From Schizophyllum amplum (taxonomy: Eukaryota; Basidiomycota; Agaricomycetes; Agaricales; Schizophyllaceae): DNA of 64,000 bases. Position numbers and translations under genes: made by a program. Positions within the stretch are counted from its first letter, which is position 1; every line of letters starts with the position of its first letter. The notes below the pieces were generated by a model. The model made no database searches. It saw only the letters and a list, made by a program, of their open reading frames with translations, and was not told the DNA's origin. Location: positions 1 through 64,000 of the forward strand of contig VDMD01000045.1 of the NCBI GenBank assembly GCA_007026445.1. The letters run 5' to 3'. This document shows positions 45,828 to 56,091 of the stretch, one piece after another.

Positions 45828-47150
45828 ATGGTATCCGCCGGCGATTCCCAGCGCTTGTTTCTACAAGGTGTACTGTCGAGAGGCATTCTCTCTGAGAAAC
45901 TGGCGCGGATACTGTATACCAAATGTGTAGATACCGTCAACTGTGAGCAGAATCTCATCATCAGCACATGCAAAGCTTGACGCTCACTTCCAGCCGCTGA
46001 AGAAGGGTTGAATTTGTCCTACAAGGACTCCCGCGAAGAATGGGAAACCGTCGTGAAGGATGTAAATAACGCGCTGAACGCCCTCGACCTTCAGTTCGTC
46101 CGTCAGGTCGAGCAAACGAAGGGGATTCCGATGTGGGGAATAGTAAGTCCGCTTAAGCATCCCTCCCTTATTTATCTGGCAATAACTCGGTGCTAGGTGA
46201 ACATGAAGGGCGATGAGGTTGCTCAAGTAGCCACAGACTATAGTCCCGTGGAGATCGCGTACTTCAAAGCCCTCGTAAGTATCAACCTAGCCTTTCAAGC
46301 GCGTGCAGCTACACGTTACATGTCAGGTCGAGCAAATTATCATGGCACCACGGAATGCCTTCTCGATCTCATCTTTCCTCGCTTTACGCGAGATCAACGA
46401 GTTGAAGCCGAAGGCCAACATGACGAAGAGTCAGGGCGAAGAAACGCTTGCAAGCTTCGTCAACCGAGGCTGGCTTGCCAAGAGCAAGTATGCCCACATT
46501 CTGCTGACTGGAGACCCTTTGCTTACCGTGCATTCGCAGGAGGGGTCGTTATGCGCTGTCCACGCGTACGCTCATAGAGCTGAAAGGATACATCAAGTCC
46601 GAATACCCTGAGCAGATCCCACCATGCATGTTCTGCGACGATGTGAGTCGTCTGCTATGCCTACAGGCAATGTCTCACAATTTGCCAGTTCGTCACCATC
46701 GGCGCTACCTGCAAGTGCGGGCGTGCCATCCATAGGCATTGCTTCACCCAATGGCGGAATCGCAGGTCGCAGTGCAAGGAGTGCAACGCGGAATGGGCGC
46801 AGAATTACGACGATGATATGTTCACACCCATTGGCGAGGACGCTGTGGCTGAGAACGACAACGCTCGCCGCTACACACGTCAAGAAGAGGACGATGAGGA
46901 CGAAGATGGGGAGACACCGAGCCAGTCACAGAGCGGCAGCCAGAAACCGGCGAAGAAAGCCAAAGGCAAGGGCCGCGCTAAGAAGAGCCGCGCAAGCAGG
47001 GGAGACGACGATATGCTTGTCGACGATGACGAGGAAGTGGAGGCGGAGATCGAGGATGATGAGGAAGACGAGGCGGATTACGAAGAGAAGGACGACGCTG
47101 AACCGCCAGTGAAGTCCGAACCTCGACGTCGGAGCACTCGCGGAGGCTAG
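45828..47150 (+). CDS. NSE1: NSE1, RING-like subunit of the SMC5/6 complex
   Basis: NSE1 pairs with NSE3 in the SMC5/6 complex, which supports recombination repair and replication-fork stability in the nucleus; its RING has ubiquitin ligase activity with NSE3 in other species. The N-terminus (MVSAGDSQRLFLQGVLSRGI) and the winged-helix part follow the family: LNLSYKDSREEWETVVKDVN, GDEVAQVATDYSPVEIAYFK, APRNAFSISSFLALREINEL and SQGEETLASFVNRGWLAKSK. The zf-RING-like domain has CMFCDDFVTIGATCKCGRAI then HRHCFTQW and QCKECNAEW, giving C-x2-C, C-x-C, H-x2-C, C-x2-C zinc ligands. The C-terminal extension of about 110 residues alternates acidic and Lys/Arg stretches, ending EPRRRSTRGG, beyond the usual family end. 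About six short introns are implied. The promoter MCB cluster agrees with S-phase expression. Confidence 0.93.
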
Positions 47151-47365
47151 TCGCCAGCACACTCTTCCTCAGCTACGTTGCACAGTGCTGCGATTACGAT
47201 GTCCTTACCTTACTCACCCAGACGATGTACCACGACAGCGTTCGAACCATAGACGTCAGACCATTGTCGTTATTAGTCGTATACTATGTGCACTGTTTGC
47301 TACTGCCCTAGAGCAGTCAAATGAGTAGTCTATGACGAGTCCCATGCCACATGCAAATGCAGATC

Positions 47366-50300
47366 TCAGCGTCTCTCCGCCGATGCCCTCATCTCTGGCT
47401 GCGGCGCCGTCGGCGCCATCACCTCCGGGAGTACAGGCGCAACGCGACCCGCCTCGCCCTCGCGGGTGCGGTCCGTGAAGCCAAAGCTGCCCTTGCCCCA
47501 TACTTGCTTACGTCGCCTGTCTTTGCGCCCCTCGCCGAACTCGTCGTTCCATTTGCGAAGTTCCGCAAGGCTGCCAAGCGACTCGGACGACGACGGTGTG
47601 ATCTCCCTCATGGCCTTCTCGAAGTGGCGCAGTGAGAGGACGCGTGGGGGGAGCTCGGACTTCTCCTCGATGGCGGGTGCGCTTGATGCAGGGTCTTTGG
47701 AAGTTGAGGGCTCCACGGTAGAGGATGCTTCGGGGGCGCTCTGCGACTCAGGAGCAGCATTGCCAGACTGCGAGGCAGGCTCTGCTGCCGACGCAGGCTC
47801 CGGTGCTGACGCCTCTTCTGCCGAAGGCTCGGCCTGGGACACGACCTCTGCTTCGCGTACTTCAGATGCTGGCTTCGACGTGTTGGACCATGGCACAGTG
47901 ACAGTCTCCTTCACTGCATCCAAAGCAGCGGAGACACACAAGTCTGCAGGTAATATCAGCCTTTGCAGATGTTTGCATGCATATGATAACTCACGCTTTA
48001 GATCAGATCCGGAGAAGCTCTCCGTCCGTTTGGCCAATAGGTCTGTTGCCACATCTGCGCCAAGCGTCTCGTCGCGCAACAAGATTTTGAGGATTTCGTC
48101 ACGCTCCTTCTCGCCAGGCAAGTCGACAAGCAAGCGTCGCGGCAGCCGTCTCAACACCGCGTCGTCGAGGTCGAACGGCCGGTTCGTCGCGCCAATCACA
48201 ATGACATTATCCTCCTTCGAGGATGTCAAGCCGTCCATCTCCTGCATGAACTCGGTGATGACACCACGATGGGCGAAAGCGCCCCCGCTCTCCCGCGCCG
48301 ACATGCGAGCGCCGAAAAGTGCATCAATCTCGTCCAGGAAGACGACGCACGGCGAAAGTCGACGTGCGAGGGAGAAAACAGCGCGGACAAGCTTTTCGCC
48401 TTCGCCAACGTACTGTGCAATCTTAAGTAAAAGCACGGAGGGGGGCAGCAGAGGCCAGCTTACCATGTCCATGACGTCCGACGGTGATATGGTCATCATG
48501 CGCACGCCCGCTTCCTTAGCGAGAGCGCGCACGACGAGCGTCTTCCCGGTACCCGGTGGACCGAACAACAAGCAGCCAGTCATGCCGTGCTCCTTGAGGA
48601 TGCCTCGTTGAAACGCAGTAGGGTGAAGAAGCGGCAGAGACACGATGGTTCGCACCGAGTCGATCGTATGAGGCGGTAAATGTACCTGCGCGAACGATGT
48701 CGGCATCGAAGCTGAGAGGGAGAAAGATCAGGATGACACGGCGACATAATGAGATTGACACTTACTAGAAGAGACAATCGTGGGCAGCAACCTTTGCTCA
48801 TGCGTATCGAGGTCCGGATCCGACTTGACACGCTCTATAATCTCGTCCTCGGTCTCCGCTGCATCCTCATCCGCATTCTCCTCGTCCACCTCGCGCGCAA
48901 CCTTGCTAGACGAGAAAGCTTTCGCCCAGGCCTTGCGCAACGTATTGGTGTTGCGCGCGGCTGTCCACGCATTGACGACTGCATTCCACGGCACGGGCGT
49001 CGGCTCCAAGGTCGACCGCCGGCGAGGCACGCCGGGCGACGCGGCGAGCACGCTGCCCACCGCGCGATCCGCGACGTGCCGTACCTCGGACCAGAGCTCG
49101 AGCTTGTTCCCCCACTCCGCCTGCATCTTGTCGAACGCTTCCTGCGGGAAATCTGGTGGCGCCGTCGTCTGGATAGCCGCAGGTGCAGATTCCGGGGGCG
49201 GTGTTGTCTCGGTGACCAGGGGTGCAGATACATCGGTAGCAGGCTGTGGCTCAACACTGTCGGGCTGGGGCTGCGCACTGTTGTTGTCCGCCGGCGCCTC
49301 CACATTCTCGGCACTTGCCGTCTCGACCGACTTCTCTTCAGCGGGCAACTCTTCCTGAGCCGTGGGCGGCTCCACCGACGAGCGAGATGTTGGTCGCTTG
49401 TCGAGCGCTCCATGGCTAGCTCCTACACCCATCCGCATAGTGAGCTCGTTGATCTCTTGCCGTCGGGCAATGCGACACTTCCGCTCATCCGCGGGAGAGC
49501 GGACCGTAGGAACGACCGTGGATGTGCGATAGAAGGGTACTGTGTCTGACCCAGTGATTCTGGCAAGGGGCGGCACGCCGGGCCCTCCAGGCATACCGCC
49601 GCCGTTGCTGAACAGGGAGCTCAGCACAGAAGACAACCCCGGGTTCTGACCATATGACTGCTCGGGGCCAAGCACGACAACTTCAACCTTTTGCTGCCCG
49701 ACCTCTTCACCCTCAACGCTGGCGGAGAGCTTCGGAATGTCGTGATGAAAGGCGGCGTCATTGCGTTCCCAGAGCTGCATCCGACGACGCAACCGCTTCT
49801 CTCGTGCCTTCTCCGCTGACTCGTCTTCGCCGAATGACGGAGCCTTGTCACGAGGAGCAGCAGAGGTCGGCCGCATGTTGTTGCGGCTCAGAAGATTCGC
49901 AAAACTGTTCGGTCCGCCTGTGGGCACAGACACGCTGGCCGGCGCCAACGGGGGGCTGATACCGAAAACGAGGGTGATGGGCGCTTGCACTGGCAGCTGG
50001 GACTTGATGAACCCCCACCGTCGCCGGTCACGTACGGCGTTCAGCAAGGGAGCATACCATGTGGACGATGTCGCGGCGAGAGTAGGGAAGTCGCGTACGT
50101 AGATGAGGCGGGGTCGGACCTTCTTCTCCGTCTTGGCGGCGACAGCAGCAGCCTCAGCAGTGTTCCGGTGTGGCGCGTTCACCAAAGTGTCAAAGAAGGC
50201 GCGGACGCGGACAGCGGGGTGACTAGGGGAGGTCAGGGCTGCTGCGCGCTTGTGTACGCGCGAGTTGGCAAAGCGAGGCATGACCATGAAAGAGACTGGG

Positions 50301-51156
50301 GTGTTGGAAGAGGCCTGCTGAATCATTGGCTCCGCATCGTCTTCTTCTGCCTCATCTTCCTGCTGCTCTTCGCGGACGACTTGGGGAGCAGTCTGGTGCA
50401 GAGGATTGCGTGGAAGTTGCAAGGTCGCGGCAGCTGCGCAATATAAGCAATCGAAGTGAGCCATTCAGATGGGGGCGCACATTTGCCAAAGTGACCGTGT
50501 TCTCCGGCGGCAAGCTGTACGGCGTCCAGCACGACAACGTCCGACCCTGTCCGCCGGGCAAGCTCCCAGACAGTCGCGTCAAGCACATAGTCACCGCCTT
50601 CTATAGGACAGTAGAGCGCGAGGGTCGGCTCTGACTTGAGAGTCGGAGAATTGTTGTACGCGGCATTGTGTTGCGTCTGGGGATGGAAGGTGGCGTGGAG
50701 GTGGTCTAGCGCCTCGTCTAGGATCTCCGGCGGTGGAAGCGCCTCCTGAAGCTTGAAAGTCTCCGGGAACGGCGCCGCCTCTGGTGTCCAGAGAATATTG
50801 AGGCCCTCCGGCAGCTCTATGGGTGGAAGCCGGGGCTCGGACAGAGACGCGAGCAGACGCGTTTTGCGCCTGTGCTTTTCGGCGTCATCTGCGGGCTCTG
50901 TTGGATCCGCGCCCCCCTCGGGCGCCGGTGCACCCGGAGCAGTGTCGCGGGGGGCCTCAGCGATGTCCTTCGACTCCGAGGTCGACGCGGCAGACGTTTC
51001 GTCGTTTGCCGGTTGGGACGATGACCAACGTCTCGGGCTGCGGCGCGCGCCGGTTATGTTCTTTGGGGCATGGACGGCGACGACGACGGGGTGCGTCGCA
51101 GCCGCGGACGCCTTGAGCAACGCGCGCGAGCTGTTGCGAATCGCTGACGACCGCAT
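47366..51156 (-). CDS. AAA ATPase, probable mitochondrial, large N-terminal extension
   Basis: The first 50 residues (MRSSAIRNSSRALLKASAAA ... RRWSSSQ) look like a mitochondrial presequence. A long N-terminal region follows, conserved-looking in LPPPEILDEALDHLHATFHP, VWELARRTGSDVVVLDAVQL and PRLIYVRDFPTLAATSSTW, interrupted by disordered Pro/Glu/Ala-rich stretches. The single AAA module resembles the MSP1/ATAD1 clade: SMPTSFAQVHLPPHTIDSV, Walker A FGPPGTGKT, pore-loop region YVGEGEKLVRAVF, Walker B CVVFLDEIDAL, sensor region VIVIGATNRPFDLDD with arginine finger RRLPRRLLVDLP, and FSGSDLKR. After the small AAA subdomain, an acidic Glu/Ala/Ser-rich insert precedes a conserved C-terminal helix block (RVLSLRHFEKAMREITPSSS; LAELRKWNDEFGEG). 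Introns at about 50437-50482, 48718-48767, 48425-48465 and 47945-47998 keep frame. Function is probably protein extraction or quality control in mitochondria, inferred from clade only. Confidence 0.85.
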
Positions 51157-51255
51157 TGAACAAGGAGCCCGCGATGCCGGCGCGAGATTTGACTATACCC
51201 GATCATCCGCTTGGACCGCCGCCCCTTGTCTTCACCGTCGACGACGACGCCGACG

Positions 51256-51949
51256 ATGCCAGTGAACACCGAACGCGACACCACGACGCCGCGCCCAGAG
51301 ACGCCCGAGCCGTCGTCTGTGCAGGGGCGGCGAAACACGGGCGACGTGCAGCTGCTCGACCGTGAAGGCGGCATCTCCCCACAGGTGCATCCCTCGCCCG
51401 CCACCCGCGCCCCCGCGTTCTGACGGCGCAACCGCAAGTGCAGCTCGAGTCATGTCTACAGCATATATTTGCGAAATACTGCACGCCTCAGGCGCAGCAC
51501 TCCGCTGTGCATCGCACAAGAAAACCCTTGCTGACGCCACCGGAGGGCGCGTATCTCTCATCTGAGGGACTTGATGCGTGGGCGAAGGACACCAATGGCG
51601 CGCCATTTCCCCAGGAAACAAAGGACGAGCTCATCGAGTTCCTCGATGTGACGCCTGAGGGCGGTTTGACGTGCGTTTGCCAGTCGTTCATCCGTGTCCC
51701 GCTTTTACTGATCGCGCCGCAGCTTCAAAGGATTCCTCCAAATATATCAGCTCCAGACTGAGAATGACGAGGAAGAGACGTGGAGGGATCTTGTGCGTGC
51801 ATCGTTATATGTCGCGGGGGTTGTCGCTGACGGCTTTACAGGCGAACCACGGCTTCGATCGGACTTTAATGCTCGTCTCCACTCGCAGAGAGGACGATGA
51901 CGAGGTTACCAAGTGCGTTGCCGCCCATTCTGACTCCGCAGAGAACTGA
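51256..51949 (+). CDS. EF-hand-like domain protein, unknown function
   Basis: Starting at ATG 51256 (MPVNTERDTTTPRPETPEPS), an intron (about 51384-51443) joins GGISPQ to LESCLQHIFAKYC. The conserved core is EGAYLSSEGLDAWAKDTNGA, PFPQETKDELIEFLDVTPEG, an intron, then FKGFLQIYQLQTENDEEETW and HGFDRTLMLVSTRREDD. It ends VAAHSDSAEN. The core resembles paired EF-hands, but loop residues are degenerate (position 12 is not Glu in DVTPEGGLTFKG), so calcium binding is doubtful. An upstream ATG at 51174 would add residues only through a frame break, so I prefer 51256. It is transcribed head to head with the AAA ATPase gene, whose start codon is 99 bp away; the two should share a promoter. Confidence 0.75.
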
Positions 51950-52380
51950 TCTATCATCGCAGACCTACCTCCTCATGACCACCTCGGATAAGCCTGACGT
52001 TGCAGCCCCTGCCTTACGTCTAGGTAACGATGGCGGGCATCGTCTGGCTCACACTGTTCAGAATGTCCCACGACCCCTCTTAGGCCTTTTAGGCCGAACC
52101 TGATGTCTAGAATGCGCAGGGAACTTCTTGTGTTAATGTCGTCGACGATATCCATGTTCTCTATATGAATGAAGTGTACTTTCACATTGCCCTATCGAAG
52201 CGTCCGAGAAAGCAGCGGCACTTACAGTGCGACCAATATCACGCTAACATGTACGGACGGTCTTTAGCTTCCTCTCGGGGACGAGCACGCAGCAAAGAAC
52301 AGCGCAGATCAGAAGAAATCATTACAATAAAATACACAGAACATACAATCCTCCATCCTCGCACGAGCAGAAACTCATCC
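51950..52380. other. Convergent intergenic region
   Basis: 3' flanks of the EF-hand-like gene and PRI2. There is AT-rich sequence with an AATAAAA block near 52325-52332, readable as a polyadenylation signal on the plus strand. No gene recognised. Confidence 0.5.
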
Positions 52381-54207
52381 TCACATCACCATCGCATCTG
52401 GGTCCTCGGCCTTCTTCTTCTCCTTTTCCAGTTCCATGCTACGCGCCGCGTACTGGTTCGGATGCGTCACCGACTCGCCCTCACCAATGCCGTCGCCCTT
52501 CTTCATGCTATGCGTGATTTCGAACACTCGTGTGCAAGCGACGTGGTAGCTCTGCTTCTTGACGAGGTCCGCGATCTCTGGCAGGTGGTGGGACTGGAGA
52601 CCTTGTGAGGAATACATGGTGAGCAGAGTCGTCTGCAGGTTCTCCATGGTGAAGTGGCGGTACGGACAGCCGTGCTCGGAGGAGGGCTCTCCTTGCAAAA
52701 TTTGCGAGCAGCTATCGGGTAACCGTCAGCGACACGAAGACCGGAGGCAACGTCCACAAACCTCTTGGCTGGGTAGTTCGCCCGCTTGCCCTCCTGTCCA
52801 TACGAGTGGCGGATGTTGTATCTGTACTCCTTGTTGAACTTGTCGTCCGTTATCCGGTCGAAGGATTTGCGCCAGAACACGATAGCCTCATCTAACGACA
52901 AACCCAGTACCTGGGAATATTGTTAGCTATACATGATGTCGACAAGAACAGACCCTCACCTTCAAAAACAACCCATAAGTCAACCGCCCGAAATGCTTCA
53001 GATGGTGATCTCTCCGCAAATTCGTATGCATGTTGCGCATGCACATCGGGTAATGCTTGCGCGCGATGTCGTCAATCATGTCCGCACTCAGCCCCTCCGT
53101 CGTGCCCTCGGTGAGCGTGCTCCACTCGTTCGACACGCCGGCGAGGAAGCCCTGCGACAGCTTGTCCAGCAACGGTACTATCCGCGTGTCTTCGTCCATC
53201 TTTGGCAGGAATTTGGCGGTCATCTGTGAGGCATGTTTAGACGACTCGCGTAGTGATAGACGCGGCACTCACCTCAAGGTCCTTCATCAAGTGGGTCTCG
53301 AAAGCTTGATACACGATGCTGGATTGCTCCATGGCAGGGACATATGCCCACCCCCTCTTGAGGAAGACCCTCCGCTTGTCCACTAGATCTGGTACACGGG
53401 TCCATCTGACCTGCGGGCAATGATGAGTTGGGGCCATGCATGCCTCGGCACGACGCACCTTGTAATACTTCTCCTTCTCGAATGCATTGCGACGCTCTTG
53501 ATCTGACATGCCCTTGATTGGCGGATGAAAGGATGCATACAGCTGATCTCGGTATTGCAGTTTCTCTGTGTGGTCGACCTGGAGGTAATGTAAGCGTGAG
53601 GTCAACCAAGTAAAGCAGCGACGCACCTCGACCCAGTTAAAGTCTCTAGAGTTCAAGAATCTTCTCCGTTCCTCCGACTTGTCCGTGTCGTAGCGCACCT
53701 TGAAAAGCGTGGTTTCTGCCTTGACAAAGCGTTTCCTGAGCTCTTCGCTAGTAGTCGGATGATCAAAACTCATCACAACGGTGTCAGCACAGCACGCACG
53801 TTCTGCAGAATGCCAGCCTCAGTACAAAGTGCCCCAGATGGTCTCTTCGCCGTTGGGCGTCCCGCGTGCTGGCCGCAATAGTGTTGCTGTCTAGGTGCAT
53901 GTATTTGCGGCACTGGGTGTCTGTGACAGCCTTCGTTTCTTCCCAGCTCCGATTGCGCGCAGCTGAGGCCTCAATTTCGGCCAATATCCGCAGCCGGTCC
54001 AGCGCACATATCTCGAATTCCTCGAGGGTAACATCGAACAACGGCGGCTTGTCATAACTGGGGTGTAGAGTAAGTACGCGCGATCGCCACGAGGACAGCA
54101 GGGCAGGCGCACAAGCTTAGTCGATATGGGTAATTCACCAGTGTCTTGTTGTCAACCTCCAGTAAAGTGGGCTCGTCGTCGAATTGCTTGCGGTCGGCGC
54201 GAAACAT
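52381..54207 (-). CDS. PRI2: DNA primase large subunit, iron-sulfur protein
   Basis: A subunit of the DNA polymerase alpha-primase complex that makes RNA primers at origins and on the lagging strand. The start [20 protein letters not shown] leads to [20 protein letters not shown] (joined over a 55-bp intron), then [14 protein letters not shown] and [20 protein letters not shown]. All four iron-sulfur cysteines are visible: [30 protein letters not shown] and [13 protein letters not shown], in the right order. Other family blocks are [40 protein letters not shown] and [16 protein letters not shown]. The tail is Lys/Glu-rich and ends EDPDAMVM. About nine introns are implied and no frame damage was seen. 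The promoter carries an MCB, as is known for replication genes in yeasts, and is shared with divergent ALKBH1. Confidence 0.95.
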
Positions 54208-54254
54208 ATCTGTCCACTAATCACGACGCGCCCGGTGGAGAACAACAAGAAGTG

Positions 54255-54279
54255 TCACGAACGCGTGACATAACGTGTT
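54255..54279. promoter_or_regulatory. MluI cell-cycle box block in the PRI2/ALKBH1 divergent promoter
   Basis: TCACGAACGCGTGA (54255-54268, core ACGCGT 54261-54266) is followed by an 11-bp part that matches the NSE1 promoter block except for three transitions. It lies 47 bp from the PRI2 start and 56 bp from the ALKBH1 start. The core is palindromic, so it could act on both genes. Factor identity (MBF/DSC1 type) is inferred. Confidence 0.65.
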
Positions 54280-54335
54280 CTGAGGAGATCCGGTCCGGAC
54301 ACTCGATCAGCCTCCTTCATCTTCCCATCATCATC

Positions 54336-55932
54336 ATGGGCGCACTATACGAACCCACCAGCCCTGAATACAAGAAAGCCAGAAAACAATACTACAAGTC
54401 TGTTAGGAACCGGCCACACGAGGATCCGAACTGGACGCCATTTCGAGCAGCAGAGAAGCATTTTAAGGCCCGTTTTCCCCCACCCGACTTGTCCAATGTC
54501 CTCGACTTGGCCACCCTCGACCCCAGCCGTGAAGCCGAAATCAAGACAGGGGGATGGCGCGGCAATTGTGCTATCGAAGGCATACAACACACACAATTGA
54601 AGCAAGCCAGATCTCGAGCCTTCGTCGTGCCACATATCCCAGGTACGTCCACAGATCGCATGCGACTGCTAGCAGCTTACCGATGTCAGGATAATATAGG
54701 TCTCGTAGTGCTCCCATCATACGTCTGTCATGAGAGGCAGAAAGAGCTCATCCGCTGGGCGATCGCCGAGCACGCCAAACCGCCAACCGAGACGAACCTC
54801 GACATTCACCACGCTATTCCCGAACAAGGGGTCTGGGAAGCATGGCTGCAATCTCGTGACGATCCGTCGCAAGATCCCATGGCCATACCTAAAGCTGTGG
54901 TGGGAAGTCCACCCGGAGAACCCTCGGGCCCTCGCCAGCTCATTAACAACGAGCCCGCGTCGCCCGCGAGCTACACCGCTCTAGCGCACGCAGATAAAAT
55001 ACCCCAGGCGCCATCTCCTACTGTCAAGCCTGTACCGACGTCGACGCTGTTGCACAAACTTCGCTGGGCCAATCTCGGGTGGTTCTATCACTGGGGCACC
55101 AAGCAGTACGACTTTGCGAAGGGACCAGATGCGATCGATCCCCGGGTGCGCACACTTTGTCGCGACGCTGTGCATAGCGTGGACTGGAGTGAGGTTTTCG
55201 ACGGCTGCGAAGGCGATTGGGGCGAGGAGGGCGCTGATTGGAAGACGTGGAGTGATACATACGGTAGCTCGCGCTCTCCTCGAATGATCCACAATTCAAC
55301 CTTGCGCCGCAGAACCCGATGCGGGAATCGTCAACTTCTACCAAACGAAGGTAACAATCTTTGCTAGAATGCATCTAGCGGATGCTTATGCTCCCGTAGG
55401 ACACGCTGATGGGGCATGTTGATCGTTCTGAGGTGTGCGCAACGTCGCCGCTAGTGTCCATATCGTGAGTGCATCGGATTACAGTTTACAAAGTCTGAGA
55501 AAATCATACAGTCTGGGCAATGCGGCGGTCTTTCTGATCGGGGGAACCACGCGCGAATCTCCGCCAACGGCACTGCTCCTCCGGTCGGGGGACGTAGTCA
55601 TCATGTCTGGTCCGGCATGCAGAAGGGCATATCACGGTGCGTCACTTCAATGGGAAATCCCGCCAACCTCGTTGTCTTATGAGAAATTTACCCCAGGCGT
55701 ACCCCGAATACTGGAAGACACTCTGCCTCCTCACTTGCGAAACGAAGACGATCCTGGTTGGGGCGCCTTCCAAGAGTACATGAACGCGACACGGATAAAC
55801 GTGAACGTGCGACAGGTATTCCCCAAAGGGTTCGATCCGGGAAAAGAGCTCTCGAAAGGCCCTGTCTCTGAAGCTCAATGTAATACAGACATATACTACA
55901 CTGAGCCGATACAAGCTCGAGAAACTGGGTAG
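54336..55932 (+). CDS. ALKBH1: ALKBH1-type AlkB-family 2-oxoglutarate/Fe(II) dioxygenase
   Basis: The start MGALYEPTSPEYKKARKQYY is followed by the ALKBH1-specific N-terminus (NWTPFRAAEKHFKARFPPPD). Conserved blocks are GLVVLPSYVCHERQKELIRW, LLHKLRWANLGWFYHWGTKQ, YDFAKGPDAIDPRVRTLCRD and DAGIVNFYQTKDTLMGHVDR. The iron triad is H and D in GHVDRSE and the later H in ACRRAYHGVPRI, where the following Arg would bind 2-oxoglutarate. SLGNAAVFLIGG and LRSGDVVIMSGP form the intervening jelly-roll strands. ALKBH1 enzymes demethylate tRNA (m1A, m5C) or DNA bases and act in nucleus and mitochondria; the fungal substrate is not settled. About seven introns are implied, ending YTEPIQARETG before TAG. All catalytic residues are present. 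Confidence 0.93.
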
Positions 55933-56091
55933 CGAACAGCAAGTGCCAAAGTTGAACTTTTAGCACATGACCCGTGGGAATAATGTGTGCCATCAGTGAT
56001 CGATGATCACTGACTGGCCACCAATCTGCTCAGAGTCATACGCTTGCTTTCTACCACCACTGTCTCAATCCCTCCTCCTGTGGCATTCAAC

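Noticed and set aside
47466..48611. 381-codon plus-strand open frame
   Set aside because: It lies opposite the AAA ATPase coding exons, whose Walker motifs are unmistakable; the frame has no domain and is a shadow of high-GC coding sequence.
51174..51255. Upstream start ATG at 51174 for the EF-hand-like gene
   Set aside because: It needs a 37-bp intron or a frameshift to reach the conserved frame; ATG 51256 reads straight through.
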